Positions 16,543-23,078 of a stretch of 23,078 nucleotides of DNA are shown piece by piece. The notes under the pieces are model-generated. The model worked only from the letters and a program-made list of their open reading frames with translations. It was not told where the DNA came from and searched no databases. How positions within the stretch are numbered: position 1 is the first letter of the stretch; the number at the start of each line of letters is the position of its first letter. Position numbers and translations under genes: made by a program. Source of the DNA: Alphaproteobacteria bacterium (GTDB lineage: Bacteria; Pseudomonadota; Alphaproteobacteria; Paracaedibacterales; CAIULA01). The stretch covers positions 1 to 23,078 of the forward strand of contig JAIEMR010000092.1 of NCBI GenBank assembly GCA_019751935.1, in the 5' to 3' direction.

Positions 16543-17508
16543 ATGCCTATACTCAAAAACATTTCAAAATACCTGGATGGCCACGTCACCTTTGGGGCTC
16601 CTCGCCATGACGGAGTGTCGTCATCGCGAGCGAAGCGTGGCGATCCAGGTATTTTGAAAGCTTTACCATTAGCCATTTTTCTTTGCCTTATTAATGTCCT
16701 TCATGCACAAACTTACCCTGTCAATAAACTGTTATTGGAAACTTATGGAGTGCACGACTTAGCAGAAAAACCAGCTTTTCAGGGTGGATATATTAATTTT
16801 GGGTATTGGAAAAATATACCTCTTGGGAAAACTATAACGACAGAAGAAAGAATCAAAGCCTCACAGGCCCTTTATGAACTTGTTTTTGAACATCTGAATA
16901 TTCAAAAAGAGGACAGCATTGTAGAGGTTGGATGTGGAAGAGGAAATGGATGTGTAGCGCTTGCTGAAAAATATCATCCCGTTTCTGTTACAGGGGTTGA
17001 TATCATTCCTCAGCAAATAAATAGAGCAAAGAGGATTCATAAAAAATCTATAAAAAGGCACGCTCCCTCACTGTCTTTTCAAACTGGTTCCTCAAGTTCC
17101 CTACCTTTTCCAGATAACAGCCAAACGAAGGTCTTTTCTGTAGAAGCGGCCCAATGTTTTCCGTCTATGAAGGATTTTGCAGGGGAAGCTTGGAGAGTGC
17201 TGCAGCCAGGAGGACGTTTGGTTGTAACAGCGCACTTTGCAACGAGCGAGGAAGGTTATCAAGCTTTGCGAAAATTGATTCCGACTGTTGATCAAGGTGT
17301 TGACCTTTTGATCCCCATTGAACAAGTTCGAAGCGCCTTTCAGAAAGTGGGATTTAAAGAGGTCAGCTTTCAAGCGATAGGCGGGGATGTGTTTGATGGG
17401 TTACAAAAATGGAGATTAAATGTTCAAGATGTTAAATGGGCGGAGAATTACTTTGTTTCTTACAAAAAAGGCTTTTTAGATTACTACTTAATCATTCTAG
17501 AAAAATAA
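16543..17508 (+). CDS. Exported class I SAM-dependent methyltransferase
   Basis: The 321-aa product has a clear SAM-binding core: motif I VEVGCGRGNG at 127-136, acidic Asp153 in TGVDIIPQQI, and motif IV/VI regions VFSVEAAQCFPSM and WRVLQPGGRLVVT. YINFGYWKN before the core resembles small-molecule methyltransferases of the UbiE, tocopherol or sugar O-methyltransferase kind; the substrate is unknown. Unusually, a signal-peptide-like segment (ALPLAIFLCLINVLHAQ, residues 40-56) precedes the core. Ahead of it, residues about 7-39 are encoded by a palindromic element. The ATG at 16543 has GAGG 8 nt upstream. A TTG at 16654 (codon 38) would give a neat normal signal peptide, MKALPLAIF..., and is a serious alternative start. 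The product may be periplasmic or secreted, perhaps acting on a host molecule (inference). Confidence 0.8.
   Translation: MPILKNISKYLDGHVTFGAPRHDGVSSSRAKRGDPGILKALPLAIFLCLINVLHAQTYPVNKLLLETYGVHDLAEKPAFQGGYINFGYWKNIPLGKTITTEERIKASQALYELVFEHLNIQKEDSIVEVGCGRGNGCVALAEKYHPVSVTGVDIIPQQINRAKRIHKKSIKRHAPSLSFQTGSSSSLPFPDNSQTKVFSVEAAQCFPSMKDFAGEAWRVLQPGGRLVVTAHFATSEEGYQALRKLIPTVDQGVDLLIPIEQVRSAFQKVGFKEVSFQAIGGDVFDGLQKWRLNVQDVKWAENYFVSYKKGFLDYYLIILEK
16562..16659. repeat. Palindromic element inside the methyltransferase coding region
   Basis: Outer arms of 24 nt (16562-16585 and 16636-16659) are inverted repeats with one mismatch (16579). Inside is a second hairpin with 12-nt arms (16601-16612 and 16619-16630, one mismatch) around a 6-nt loop. 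The interior includes TCATCGCGAGCGAAGCGTGG, a wording typical of dispersed bacterial palindromes. It is read in frame as about 33 residues (including SSSRAKRGDPGI). This is much like the Rickettsia palindromic elements that insert within genes. Related wording recurs at 18997-19150 and 21071-21167. Confidence 0.8.
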
Positions 17509-17579
17509 ATTTATAGTTTGCAAAAAAAATAAAAATCCCTATATTAGCTATACCTTTTGTATAAAAATGGATTTAGGGT

Positions 17580-18848
17580 ATGGTTCCTATTTTATTAAAA
17601 AAACTCTATGAAAAAATGGATGAAAAAACGAGAGCGTCCGAGCAACAATTTGTTCCTTACGGTATACTGGGGTTTTTAGGTTTCTGTGGGTTTTATTTTT
17701 TCAATACACACTACATTGGTGAAAATGCTTATGAAAATATAACAATAAGGGCAACCGCAGGCACCTTAGCTTTATTACTAATTTTTAGAAAATATTGGCC
17801 AGAAAAACTGAAAAAGTGGATGCCTCTATATTGGAATTTTACATTATGTTTTAATACTCCATTTTTCTTTACCTTTATGTTTTTAAAAAACTCCGGAGAA
17901 GTAATGTGGCTTACACATAGTCTATCGGCTTTAATAATTTTCCTTCTGCTTACAGATTGGATAAGCTGTTTAACCCTTTTATGTTTGGGAATTGCTACGG
18001 GATCTTTAGCTTATGTACTAACGACACCTTATCCGCATCTTCCTGACAATATTTCCACATTTTTGATTATTTATGTAGCTATGGTCGGTCATGCCTTATT
18101 TGCGTCCCACAGGAACTCTGTCGCCCACAAGGAACGTATCAACACTATGCGAACTCTTGCAGGTGCAATGGCGCATGAACTGAGGACTCCGCTTGGGGGA
18201 ATATCGTTAATTGCACAAGTTTTAAAAATGCACATACCAGCCTTGGTAACGGGTTATAAGCAGGCTAAGGAAACAAATCCAGATTTAGAGGATGCTGACA
18301 CTGAATACGTCGAGAAGGCCCCGGATGAAATAACGCTTACGACCCGAAATGCCTTTAACGTTATTGATATTTTGCTAATGAACGTAAAAGGCGCATCGAA
18401 TGATGCACCCAAGGAAACTTGTCATATCAAGTCAACTGTTGAAAATGCTCTAGGTGCCTATCCATTAACACTAGATGAAAAAGCAGTTATAACCTGTAAC
18501 CTTAAAGAGGACTTTACGTTTCAGGGAAACGAATTGTTCATGCGGCATGTGATCTTTAACCTTTTGAAAAATGCCCTTTATTATGTAAAGGCAGCAAACA
18601 AGGGCGGGATATTTATAACCGCTCAGCAAACCCCAAAAGAAAACATTCTGATTTTCAAGGATACGGGAAAGGGTATGCCATCATCAATGGTGCCGCATGT
18701 ATTTGATCGGTTTTATAGCAAAACCCAGCATGGGACAGGTATTGGCCTTGCCTTTTGTAAATCGGTTATGGAAAGCGTGGGCGGGAAAATAAGTTGTAAA
18801 GCCAGTGAGGATGAACACACGACCTTTATTCTCAGTTTTCCGAAATAA
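17580..18848 (+). CDS. CqsS/LqsS-like sensor histidine kinase
   Basis: The 422-aa product has about six hydrophobic helices within residues 27-175, then a histidine kinase core. The H box is AMAHELRTP with His199. The N box is FNLLKNALYY (Asn327, Asn331), G1 is DTGKG from Asp361, the F box is VFDRFY, and G2 is GTGIGLAFCK from Gly385. The membrane part (NAYENITIR, FR.YWPEKLKKWMP.Y, CFNTPFFFTFMF) and the spacing after the H box resemble the alpha-hydroxyketone receptors CqsS of Vibrio and LqsS of Legionella, as I remember those sequences. There is no receiver domain, as in LqsS. No CqsA/LqsA-type synthase or response regulator gene is nearby. The ATG has GGG only one base upstream; an ATG at codon 13 has no better site. 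Confidence 0.8.
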   Translation: MVPILLKKLYEKMDEKTRASEQQFVPYGILGFLGFCGFYFFNTHYIGENAYENITIRATAGTLALLLIFRKYWPEKLKKWMPLYWNFTLCFNTPFFFTFMFLKNSGEVMWLTHSLSALIIFLLLTDWISCLTLLCLGIATGSLAYVLTTPYPHLPDNISTFLIIYVAMVGHALFASHRNSVAHKERINTMRTLAGAMAHELRTPLGGISLIAQVLKMHIPALVTGYKQAKETNPDLEDADTEYVEKAPDEITLTTRNAFNVIDILLMNVKGASNDAPKETCHIKSTVENALGAYPLTLDEKAVITCNLKEDFTFQGNELFMRHVIFNLLKNALYYVKAANKGGIFITAQQTPKENILIFKDTGKGMPSSMVPHVFDRFYSKTQHGTGIGLAFCKSVMESVGGKISCKASEDEHTTFILSFPK

Positions 18849-18872
18849 ATTTTATGAAGCTATACCCTTCCT

Positions 18873-18975
18873 GTTTCAAATTCCGGGTTCGTTGTTTTTC
18901 GGGATCTTCGGTGCTCGAGTATTTTATATACACTGCGCTCCTCGACCCTCAAACGCCTGCCCGGCTTTTTGAAAC
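18873..18975. repeat. Inverted-end element
   Basis: The left end is GTTTCAAA-TT-CCGGG (18873-18887) and the right end CCCGG-CTT-TTTGAAAC (18960-18975), an interrupted inverted repeat of 13 paired bases. The roughly 70-bp interior is richer in G+C than the flanks. It carries no coding signal. It is probably a small palindromic repeat. Confidence 0.5.
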
Positions 18976-18996
18976 ACTTTGGGCATAGACTCTAAG

Positions 18997-19150
18997 CTCC
19001 GCAGGAGCTGTGGTGATCCAGCAATTTTCTGGATTACCACGTCGCTACGTTCCTCGTAATGACGAGGGAAGCTGCGTCATCACGAAACTCCGCAGGAGCT
19101 ATGGTGATCCAGTGTGTGGTCTGGATGGTCACGCAACTTCGCTGCTCGTA
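18997..19150. repeat. Hairpin and direct-repeat cluster
   Basis: A 25-nt direct repeat (18997-19021 and 19088-19112) differs at one base. GTGGTGATCCAG at 19010-19021 pairs with CTGGATTACCAC at 19029-19040 (one wobble). CCTCGT/ACGAGG (19052-19057, 19062-19067) forms a second hairpin. Read on the minus strand, 19029-19063 is the familiar dispersed-palindrome wording GTCATTACGAGGAACGTAGC. It appears to be one or two degenerate copies of the family also found inside the methyltransferase gene. Confidence 0.65.
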
Positions 19151-19160
19151 AAATGCATAA

Positions 19161-20918
19161 TCATTTTACACCGCCCTTAAGTTCCTTAATATCCCATTCT
19201 AAGGTTTTCTTATTAAAGGCAAAGACCTTTGGATTATCAAATTTAGAGTCATATTTTAAAATTACAAAGCGTTCCTGACGATCAGCAGAAACTGTTTGCC
19301 CAAAGCTTTGTTGTCCCAAAAAGTCGATGAATTTAATGCTAAACATTTTCTTGGGCAAAAGTTCTGGAATTAATTTTTCAAGATCAGCTAAATTTTGAAT
19401 AGCTTTGCCATTTATATGAGTAACCTTTATAGGGCGACTATTTCCAAAAAGGCTTTCTTTAAATAAACCTTTAAACGGAGAAGTAACATCTGCTGATGAG
19501 ATAAAAACGCCAGGCCCTTTATCGCCTGTCATCAATCTGATTTTTTCATTATAGTCAAACCAGGTTGCTCCGCTAAATTGTATGAATTTTTCGGCTCCGT
19601 CGTTGGTAAGGGGATAAGGTTTTGCCTCGACCAGAACAAGTTTTCCATCCCTGTATACCTCAACAGAAACAGCTTTGCCCAAGGATGAGTCAACAATTTC
19701 ATCAAATTTTGCAAGTTCAGGACCGATGAGTTGGCCTTGAACTTTCCAGATAATATCCCCAGCCATGAACTGAGCGCTGGCTGGTGATTCCACAAGACGC
19801 GTATCAATAACCAGAATTTTATTATGGGCGGCCGGAAATGCCTTATTGTATTCAGTTTGGGTTTCTGCTGGCAGAACGCCAACATTCACTGCGTCCTTTA
19901 AATCATCGTAGCGCAAGACCAATCCTAAACTTTGACGGTTGGGTTGTTCCCCTTTATTAAGGCTTTGAAGGGCACGAACAACATAACTAATCGGAAGGGC
20001 AGCTCCTGATACAAATTTACCTCCATAGATAATGCCAACGACTTTGCCGTCTTCATCAAAAACAGGAGAACCACTTGCCCCGCCCACAGTTAATCCTGAA
20101 AACCTAAAAGATTGCTCTGAAAATGAGCCTAAGCTTTCGTAGATTCCAAAAACTGTTCCTTTGTAAGTGGAAAATTCATCACCAGCGGAATTGCCCATGG
20201 AATAAATGGTATCATTCACTTTCACGGGATTTTTGCTAAGCTCTAAGGCAATACTAGATGTTGGAAAATCTTTTGGATCAATTGTTAAAAAGGCAAAATC
20301 CAATAAGGGATCAAAAAAGTTTAACTTTGCAGTTGTGGTTGTACCATCTGAAAATTTAACTTCATACGTACATACAGCCATATCACCTGTAACATGGTGA
20401 TTGGTTGCAATTAATCCCTTTTCTAAATTAACGATAAATCCAGTTCCTGACCAAGCATTTTGATTAAAATTATTCTGTGTTGATGTGTAGGATTTAACTT
20501 TTATGATCACAACACCTTTTCTCACCTGATCAAGAAGATTTTTGCGAGTCAGCTCTTTCTTTGGGCTGTCTGCTGTAGGATTTGGATTATCGGCTACAGG
20601 AGGGGGTGAGGAGCTGCTCTTTTCCTCAGTATTAATTTTTTTTTCCGGCTCGATTTTATTGGGTTCAACTTTATCAGATGGGGGTTTAGCATCAATAAGC
20701 CCACTGTCTATGGCAATAGCTCTATCTATGGCTTTTGATTCTTCGGTTTCTTCTAGAGTGTTTGTCTGTTTATGGAATGAAAGAAGCTTTTTTGCATCTT
20801 CTTTGATAGCTGTCAACGCTGGTTCATGTTTTATATAAGAAACATAGAACGTGAGGCACAGAATAAGAAGCGCGAAAAAAATAAGATACCCTATGATTTT
20901 TTTAAAAAGACGCTTCAT
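19161..20918 (-). CDS. Membrane-anchored HtrA/DegP-like serine protease
   Basis: The 585-aa product has one N-terminal membrane helix (IIGYLIFFALLILCLTFYVSY, about 8-28) and a roughly 100-residue charged, Pro/Ser-rich linker. A trypsin-like domain follows with triad His175 (LIATNHHVTG), Asp207 (DPLLDFAFL) and Ser282 (VGGASGSPVF). Two PDZ-like regions come after it (about 355-440, with MAGDIIWKVQG, and 490-540, with RPIKVTHINGKAI). The layout is that of DegS/DegP-type periplasmic quality-control proteases, but the sequence is divergent, with GGASGSP instead of GNSGGP. It is therefore not assigned to degP or degS. An upstream in-frame TTG at 20930 is rejected in favour of the ATG at 20918, which has GGGG 6 nt upstream. 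A C-terminal extension (540-585) is unassigned. Confidence 0.88.
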   Translation of the reverse strand: MKRLFKKIIGYLIFFALLILCLTFYVSYIKHEPALTAIKEDAKKLLSFHKQTNTLEETEESKAIDRAIAIDSGLIDAKPPSDKVEPNKIEPEKKINTEEKSSSSPPPVADNPNPTADSPKKELTRKNLLDQVRKGVVIIKVKSYTSTQNNFNQNAWSGTGFIVNLEKGLIATNHHVTGDMAVCTYEVKFSDGTTTTAKLNFFDPLLDFAFLTIDPKDFPTSSIALELSKNPVKVNDTIYSMGNSAGDEFSTYKGTVFGIYESLGSFSEQSFRFSGLTVGGASGSPVFDEDGKVVGIIYGGKFVSGAALPISYVVRALQSLNKGEQPNRQSLGLVLRYDDLKDAVNVGVLPAETQTEYNKAFPAAHNKILVIDTRLVESPASAQFMAGDIIWKVQGQLIGPELAKFDEIVDSSLGKAVSVEVYRDGKLVLVEAKPYPLTNDGAEKFIQFSGATWFDYNEKIRLMTGDKGPGVFISSADVTSPFKGLFKESLFGNSRPIKVTHINGKAIQNLADLEKLIPELLPKKMFSIKFIDFLGQQSFGQTVSADRQERFVILKYDSKFDNPKVFAFNKKTLEWDIKELKGGVK

Positions 20919-21070
20919 AAATAACCCCAAAGAAGAATTGAAACAACATTCCTTGCAGTATAATTACTATGTCTTAAGAATTCGTTAAGGCGGGTGTGGC
21001 AGTATATTTATTGACGCGGATTAAAAATGGAAAGAACTGCGCAAAACCCAATGTATTGTTATGGTATAAC

Positions 21071-21167
21071 CATGGATTCTTGGGTCAAGCCCAAGGAAAA
21101 CTGTATTTTTTTACCAAACATAGACTAATTTTCCTATGGCAAGCGAAGCGCGACCATAGGATCCATG
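21071..21167. repeat. Nested palindromic element
   Basis: Outer arms CATGGATTC (21071-21079) and GGATCCATG (21159-21167) pair throughout, one pair by G-U wobble. Two hairpins lie inside: CTTGGG/CCCAAG (21079-21084, 21090-21095; 5-nt loop) and CCTATGG/CCATAGG (21133-21139, 21154-21160). The interior AAGCGAAGCG recalls the element at 16562-16659. It is non-coding. Confidence 0.6.
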
Positions 21168-21233
21168 TGTTTTTTTTGCAATATTTAAGGAGTTTCTTAA
21201 ATTCCAAATTTGCGTTAATAATCCCCCAATAAA

Positions 21234-21265
21234 AAGCCCTATAAGGCTATAACCTTATAGGGCTT
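21234..21265 (-). terminator. Strong intrinsic terminator
   Basis: A perfect 13-bp stem, AAGCCCTATAAGG (21234-21246) with CCTTATAGGGCTT (21253-21265), has a 6-nt loop. On the minus strand the stem is followed by a run of T (TTTTTATT), so it should end the transcript of the secreted-protein gene that stops at 21292. Confidence 0.88.
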
Positions 21266-21291
21266 ACAAAAAGCTAAACTAATTAGTTGGC

Positions 21292-22038
21292 TTATTTTGC
21301 TTTTTCAGTCGGTTTTCCAGCATCCACAGGTGCTGCTTTCATATCAATAGCAGCAGGCATTGCCGCTGGAGTTGTAGCTTTCATGACTTCAACTTTTTTA
21401 GCGCCGCCATTCTTAATAAGTTTTTTTAAGCTACTCATCTCATACTTCACAGCATTTACAAGCATGGATGCGAAAGGTGTGTCTTTTGCTTTTTTAGCAT
21501 CTGCTACTAGGCTTGTCGCGTGAGCTAATTGTGTCTCTGCAACAGTCTTCATGTCGCCTGTTAGACTAGCTATGCCGTCTTTAACTCTTGCAAGATCCTC
21601 TTCCCATTTTGTAAATTTCTCTGCAGGAATGCCATTTGCATATTTTGCAATTGTTTTAGCTACGTTTAGCTCATGTTTTGCACGTTTTGCAGTAATTGAA
21701 GGGCTGGTATCTTTTTCTGTAAATCCACCGATTACTTTAACCCAAGCATCAAAGCGACCCATTGCAGAATCATATAATTCTTTTGTAAGGCCAGTTAAAT
21801 CTTTACCAAGAGCTCTTACGTGTTCAGCTTTTTTTGCTAACTTTGCAACAACATCTTCTTTTGATTTTTGACCTTTTGCATGAGAATGACCTTTATGATC
21901 ATCAACCATAACTGGCATTGCTGTCGCTGATACTGGTGCTTTGTCATCAGGTTTTGAGGCTTCTGGAGCCATTGATGCCATAACAGTTGCTGCGGATGAA
22001 GCTAACAGAAGAGCTGCTGATAATAGAACTTTTTTCAT
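21292..22038 (-). CDS. Ala/Lys-rich secreted protein of unknown function
   Basis: I do not recognise this protein. The 248-aa product begins MKKVLLSAALLLASSAATVMA, a clear Sec signal peptide with cleavage near residue 21-23. A short His-containing segment (DDHKGHSHAKG) follows that could bind a metal ion. The rest is mostly helical and rich in Lys and Ala (KRAKHELNVAKTIAKYANG, ETQLAHATSLVADAKKAKDT), ending in a low-complexity Ala/Pro/Lys tail. There are no cysteines in the mature part. The ORF could be extended upstream to 22089, but the signal peptide and TAGGA just before the ATG at 22038 fix the start. A strong terminator follows at 21234-21265, so it is probably a single-gene transcript. 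The region upstream (22225-22271) has alternative hairpins. Confidence 0.82.
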   Translation of the reverse strand: MKKVLLSAALLLASSAATVMASMAPEASKPDDKAPVSATAMPVMVDDHKGHSHAKGQKSKEDVVAKLAKKAEHVRALGKDLTGLTKELYDSAMGRFDAWVKVIGGFTEKDTSPSITAKRAKHELNVAKTIAKYANGIPAEKFTKWEEDLARVKDGIASLTGDMKTVAETQLAHATSLVADAKKAKDTPFASMLVNAVKYEMSSLKKLIKNGGAKKVEVMKATTPAAMPAAIDMKAAPVDAGKPTEKAK

Positions 22039-22224
22039 TTTTCCTACCTTTTTTTGAAAACATGGACACTTACAGACAAAAGATACCATAAAAAAAGCAT
22101 CTTTATCTCATAAATTTTATCTAAAATTTATTAGAGCAAATGTTTTATAAAGCTGCAATGGGGAAATTAAGAAAAAATGTAATTATTTTTTGAGGGACAC
22201 TTATATGAAAGTTAAATAATGACT

Positions 22225-22271
22225 TACTCAAGAAAAGAACCGTCTCTTTTCGTGATCTACTCATGAAAAGA
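22225..22271. promoter_or_regulatory. Three-segment alternative hairpin region
   Basis: Two 14-nt direct repeats with one mismatch (22225-22238 and 22258-22271, TACTCAAGAAAAGA type) flank TCTTTTCGTGA at 22245-22255, which is complementary to both. Either stem, but not both, can form (about 10-11 bp each, one wobble or mismatch). It lies downstream of the GNAT gene and about 190 bp upstream of the secreted-protein gene on the minus strand. It could be a terminator pair or an attenuator. Confidence 0.45.
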
Positions 22272-22290
22272 CAAGGTTGTTTTAATGAAT

Positions 22291-22836
22291 TTATAAAAAA
22301 CGATAGCCAACTTCAGGATAAGATTTATTGCCCATTTCTATTTGGATTTCACCTGTTAACGTTCCTCCTTGGGATTCATAAAAAGCTCTGGCTTTTTGAT
22401 TATCTTTTAAAACCCACACGATGATAGGTGATAATTCTTTTTCTCGAAGCCATTTTAAAGATTGTCTTAACAGTTCTTTACCAATCCCTTTTCCTTGATG
22501 TTCTTCTAAAAGATAAAGGCCGTAAATTTCGCCTTTTTCATCTCTTTTTTGATTTTGCTTCTCTGACCTAGCGCGATTAGTAGAAAATCTTGTAGAATTT
22601 GAATCGCAAAAACCTATAACTTTATCTTCAAAAGTAGCGACAAGTTGATGTCCGAACTTCTCTTGGATGATTTTTTTACGCCAAGCTAGACGTTTTTCAT
22701 AACTGATATTATCTAAATAATCTTGATCAATAATACCTTTGTAACTTTCTTGCCATGCCTTGACATGAACGAAGGTAGTCTCTTCCGCATCTTCTATGGA
22801 GGAGGTTCGTATGGTGTATCCTATCGGCAGCGTCAA
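22291..22836 (-). CDS. GNAT family N-acetyltransferase
   Basis: The 181-aa product has the GNAT fold signature. The N-terminal IRTSSIEDAEETTFVHVKAW is followed by WQESYKGII, the central GEIYGLYLLEEHQGKGIGKEL holds the acetyl-CoA binding Q-G-K-G-I-G, and VLKDNQKARAFYESQGG near the C-terminus is motif B. Substrate cannot be told; members of this family acetylate small amines, antibiotics or protein termini. The longest ORF starts at a TTG at 22848, but GGAGG at 22842-22846 lies 5 nt before another TTG at 22836, which I take as the start. No ATG is available near the N-terminus, so a TTG start is needed. It is separated from the next gene by about 250 bp and appears to be transcribed alone. Confidence 0.88.
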   Translation of the reverse strand: MTLPIGYTIRTSSIEDAEETTFVHVKAWQESYKGIIDQDYLDNISYEKRLAWRKKIIQEKFGHQLVATFEDKVIGFCDSNSTRFSTNRARSEKQNQKRDEKGEIYGLYLLEEHQGKGIGKELLRQSLKWLREKELSPIIVWVLKDNQKARAFYESQGGTLTGEIQIEMGNKSYPEVGYRFL

Positions 22837-22981
22837 AATTTCCTCCAATCAAAGCGGATTCATTCTACCTATAAATTACATTTTTTAAATTTAACACTGG
22901 TAATTTCTCTTCTGAGAGAGTACATATTATCTACAGGTCATATTTATAAATATTTTGACCTTATAAATACCTTAAAAAGAT

Positions 22982-23078
22982 TCAAGGCAGGGTAGCCACC
23001 CAGCGCTGGAATCCCAAAGGGAAGGTTTCAGTGACAAGCGGTGTGTTAACAAGTACTGGTTTTGTCATTGCCATACTT
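22982..23078 (-). CDS. Partial ORF at the right edge, unknown
   Basis: A minus-strand frame enters from beyond the window and ends in TGA at 22982-22984. It reads about 31 residues, ending FPLGFQRWVATLP. The stretch is richer in G+C than the sequence to its left. It could be the C-terminus of a gene or part of a dispersed repeat; too little is visible to choose. Confidence 0.3.
   Translation of the reverse strand, partial: SMAMTKPVLVNTPLVTETFPLGFQRWVATLP

Larger units (their letters stand above)
18849..19160. other. Repeat-rich intergenic region between convergent genes
   Basis: This lies between the kinase (plus) and the protease (minus), which converge. It is filled by two palindrome-type elements, listed separately: an inverted-end element at 18873-18975 and a hairpin and direct-repeat cluster at 18997-19150. 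No ORF is supported. The stems could also terminate transcription from both sides. Confidence 0.6.
20919..21291. other. Intergenic region with palindromic element and terminator
   Basis: This gap between two minus-strand genes holds a nested palindromic element (21071-21167) and a strong terminator (21234-21265) for the gene to its right. The short plus-strand ORF reading through it has no protein-like features. A promoter for the protease should lie in 20919-21060, but no convincing boxes stand out. Confidence 0.5.

Noticed and set aside
18997..19112. CRISPR-like direct repeat
   Set aside because: Only two copies of the 25-nt repeat, spaced 66 nt apart, with internal hairpins between them; it fits a dispersed palindrome better.
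22039..22089. Extension of the secreted-protein ORF upstream of its signal peptide
   Set aside because: The signal peptide should be at the N-terminus, and TAGGA precedes the ATG at 22038.

Overview
The window is AT-rich chromosomal DNA from a Gram-negative bacterium, most likely an alphaproteobacterium of the amoeba- or protist-associated kind (Holosporales/Paracaedibacter-like). That placement is an inference. It rests on gene content and order (PutA without a DNA-binding domain, a TPR protein-bamB-der run, uppS-cdsA-dxr, the first Der G4 motif as NKSE), low G+C, dispersed palindromic elements, and several secreted or host-interaction-like proteins of unknown role. No rRNA, tRNA, CRISPR array, transposase or phage gene was recognised.

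Layout. 109-3948 (minus): bifunctional proline catabolic enzyme PutA, followed 24 bp downstream by a small secreted protein of unknown function. 4165-6876 (plus): uppS, cdsA and dxr (undecaprenyl diphosphate, CDP-diacylglycerol and MEP-pathway isoprenoid precursors), overlapping or tightly spaced. Then dnaE, the replicative polymerase alpha subunit (6956-10402). 10403-10904 is a 500 bp non-coding stretch with a strikingly GC-rich block and a 24-bp palindrome. 10905-12822 (minus): apaG, folE and a SAM methyltransferase-like gene, apparently one operon. 12976-16416 (plus): membrane-anchored TPR protein, bamB lipoprotein and der GTPase, covering outer-membrane protein assembly and ribosome maturation.

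From 16.5 kb on, the DNA looks more accessory. There is a SAM methyltransferase preceded by a signal peptide, with a palindromic element inside its 5' coding region. Next comes a six-helix sensor histidine kinase resembling the alpha-hydroxyketone receptors CqsS/LqsS. These are followed by a membrane-anchored HtrA/DegP-like protease with PDZ-like domains, an Ala/Lys-rich secreted protein, a GNAT acetyltransferase and the edge of another minus-strand ORF. Three further palindromic or repeat-like elements lie in the gaps between these genes.

The most interesting points are the in-frame palindromic element ahead of the exported methyltransferase, the orphan CqsS/LqsS-like kinase with no recognisable synthase or response regulator beside it, the GC-rich block after dnaE with all plus-strand frames open, and a three-segment alternative-hairpin arrangement at 22225-22271.
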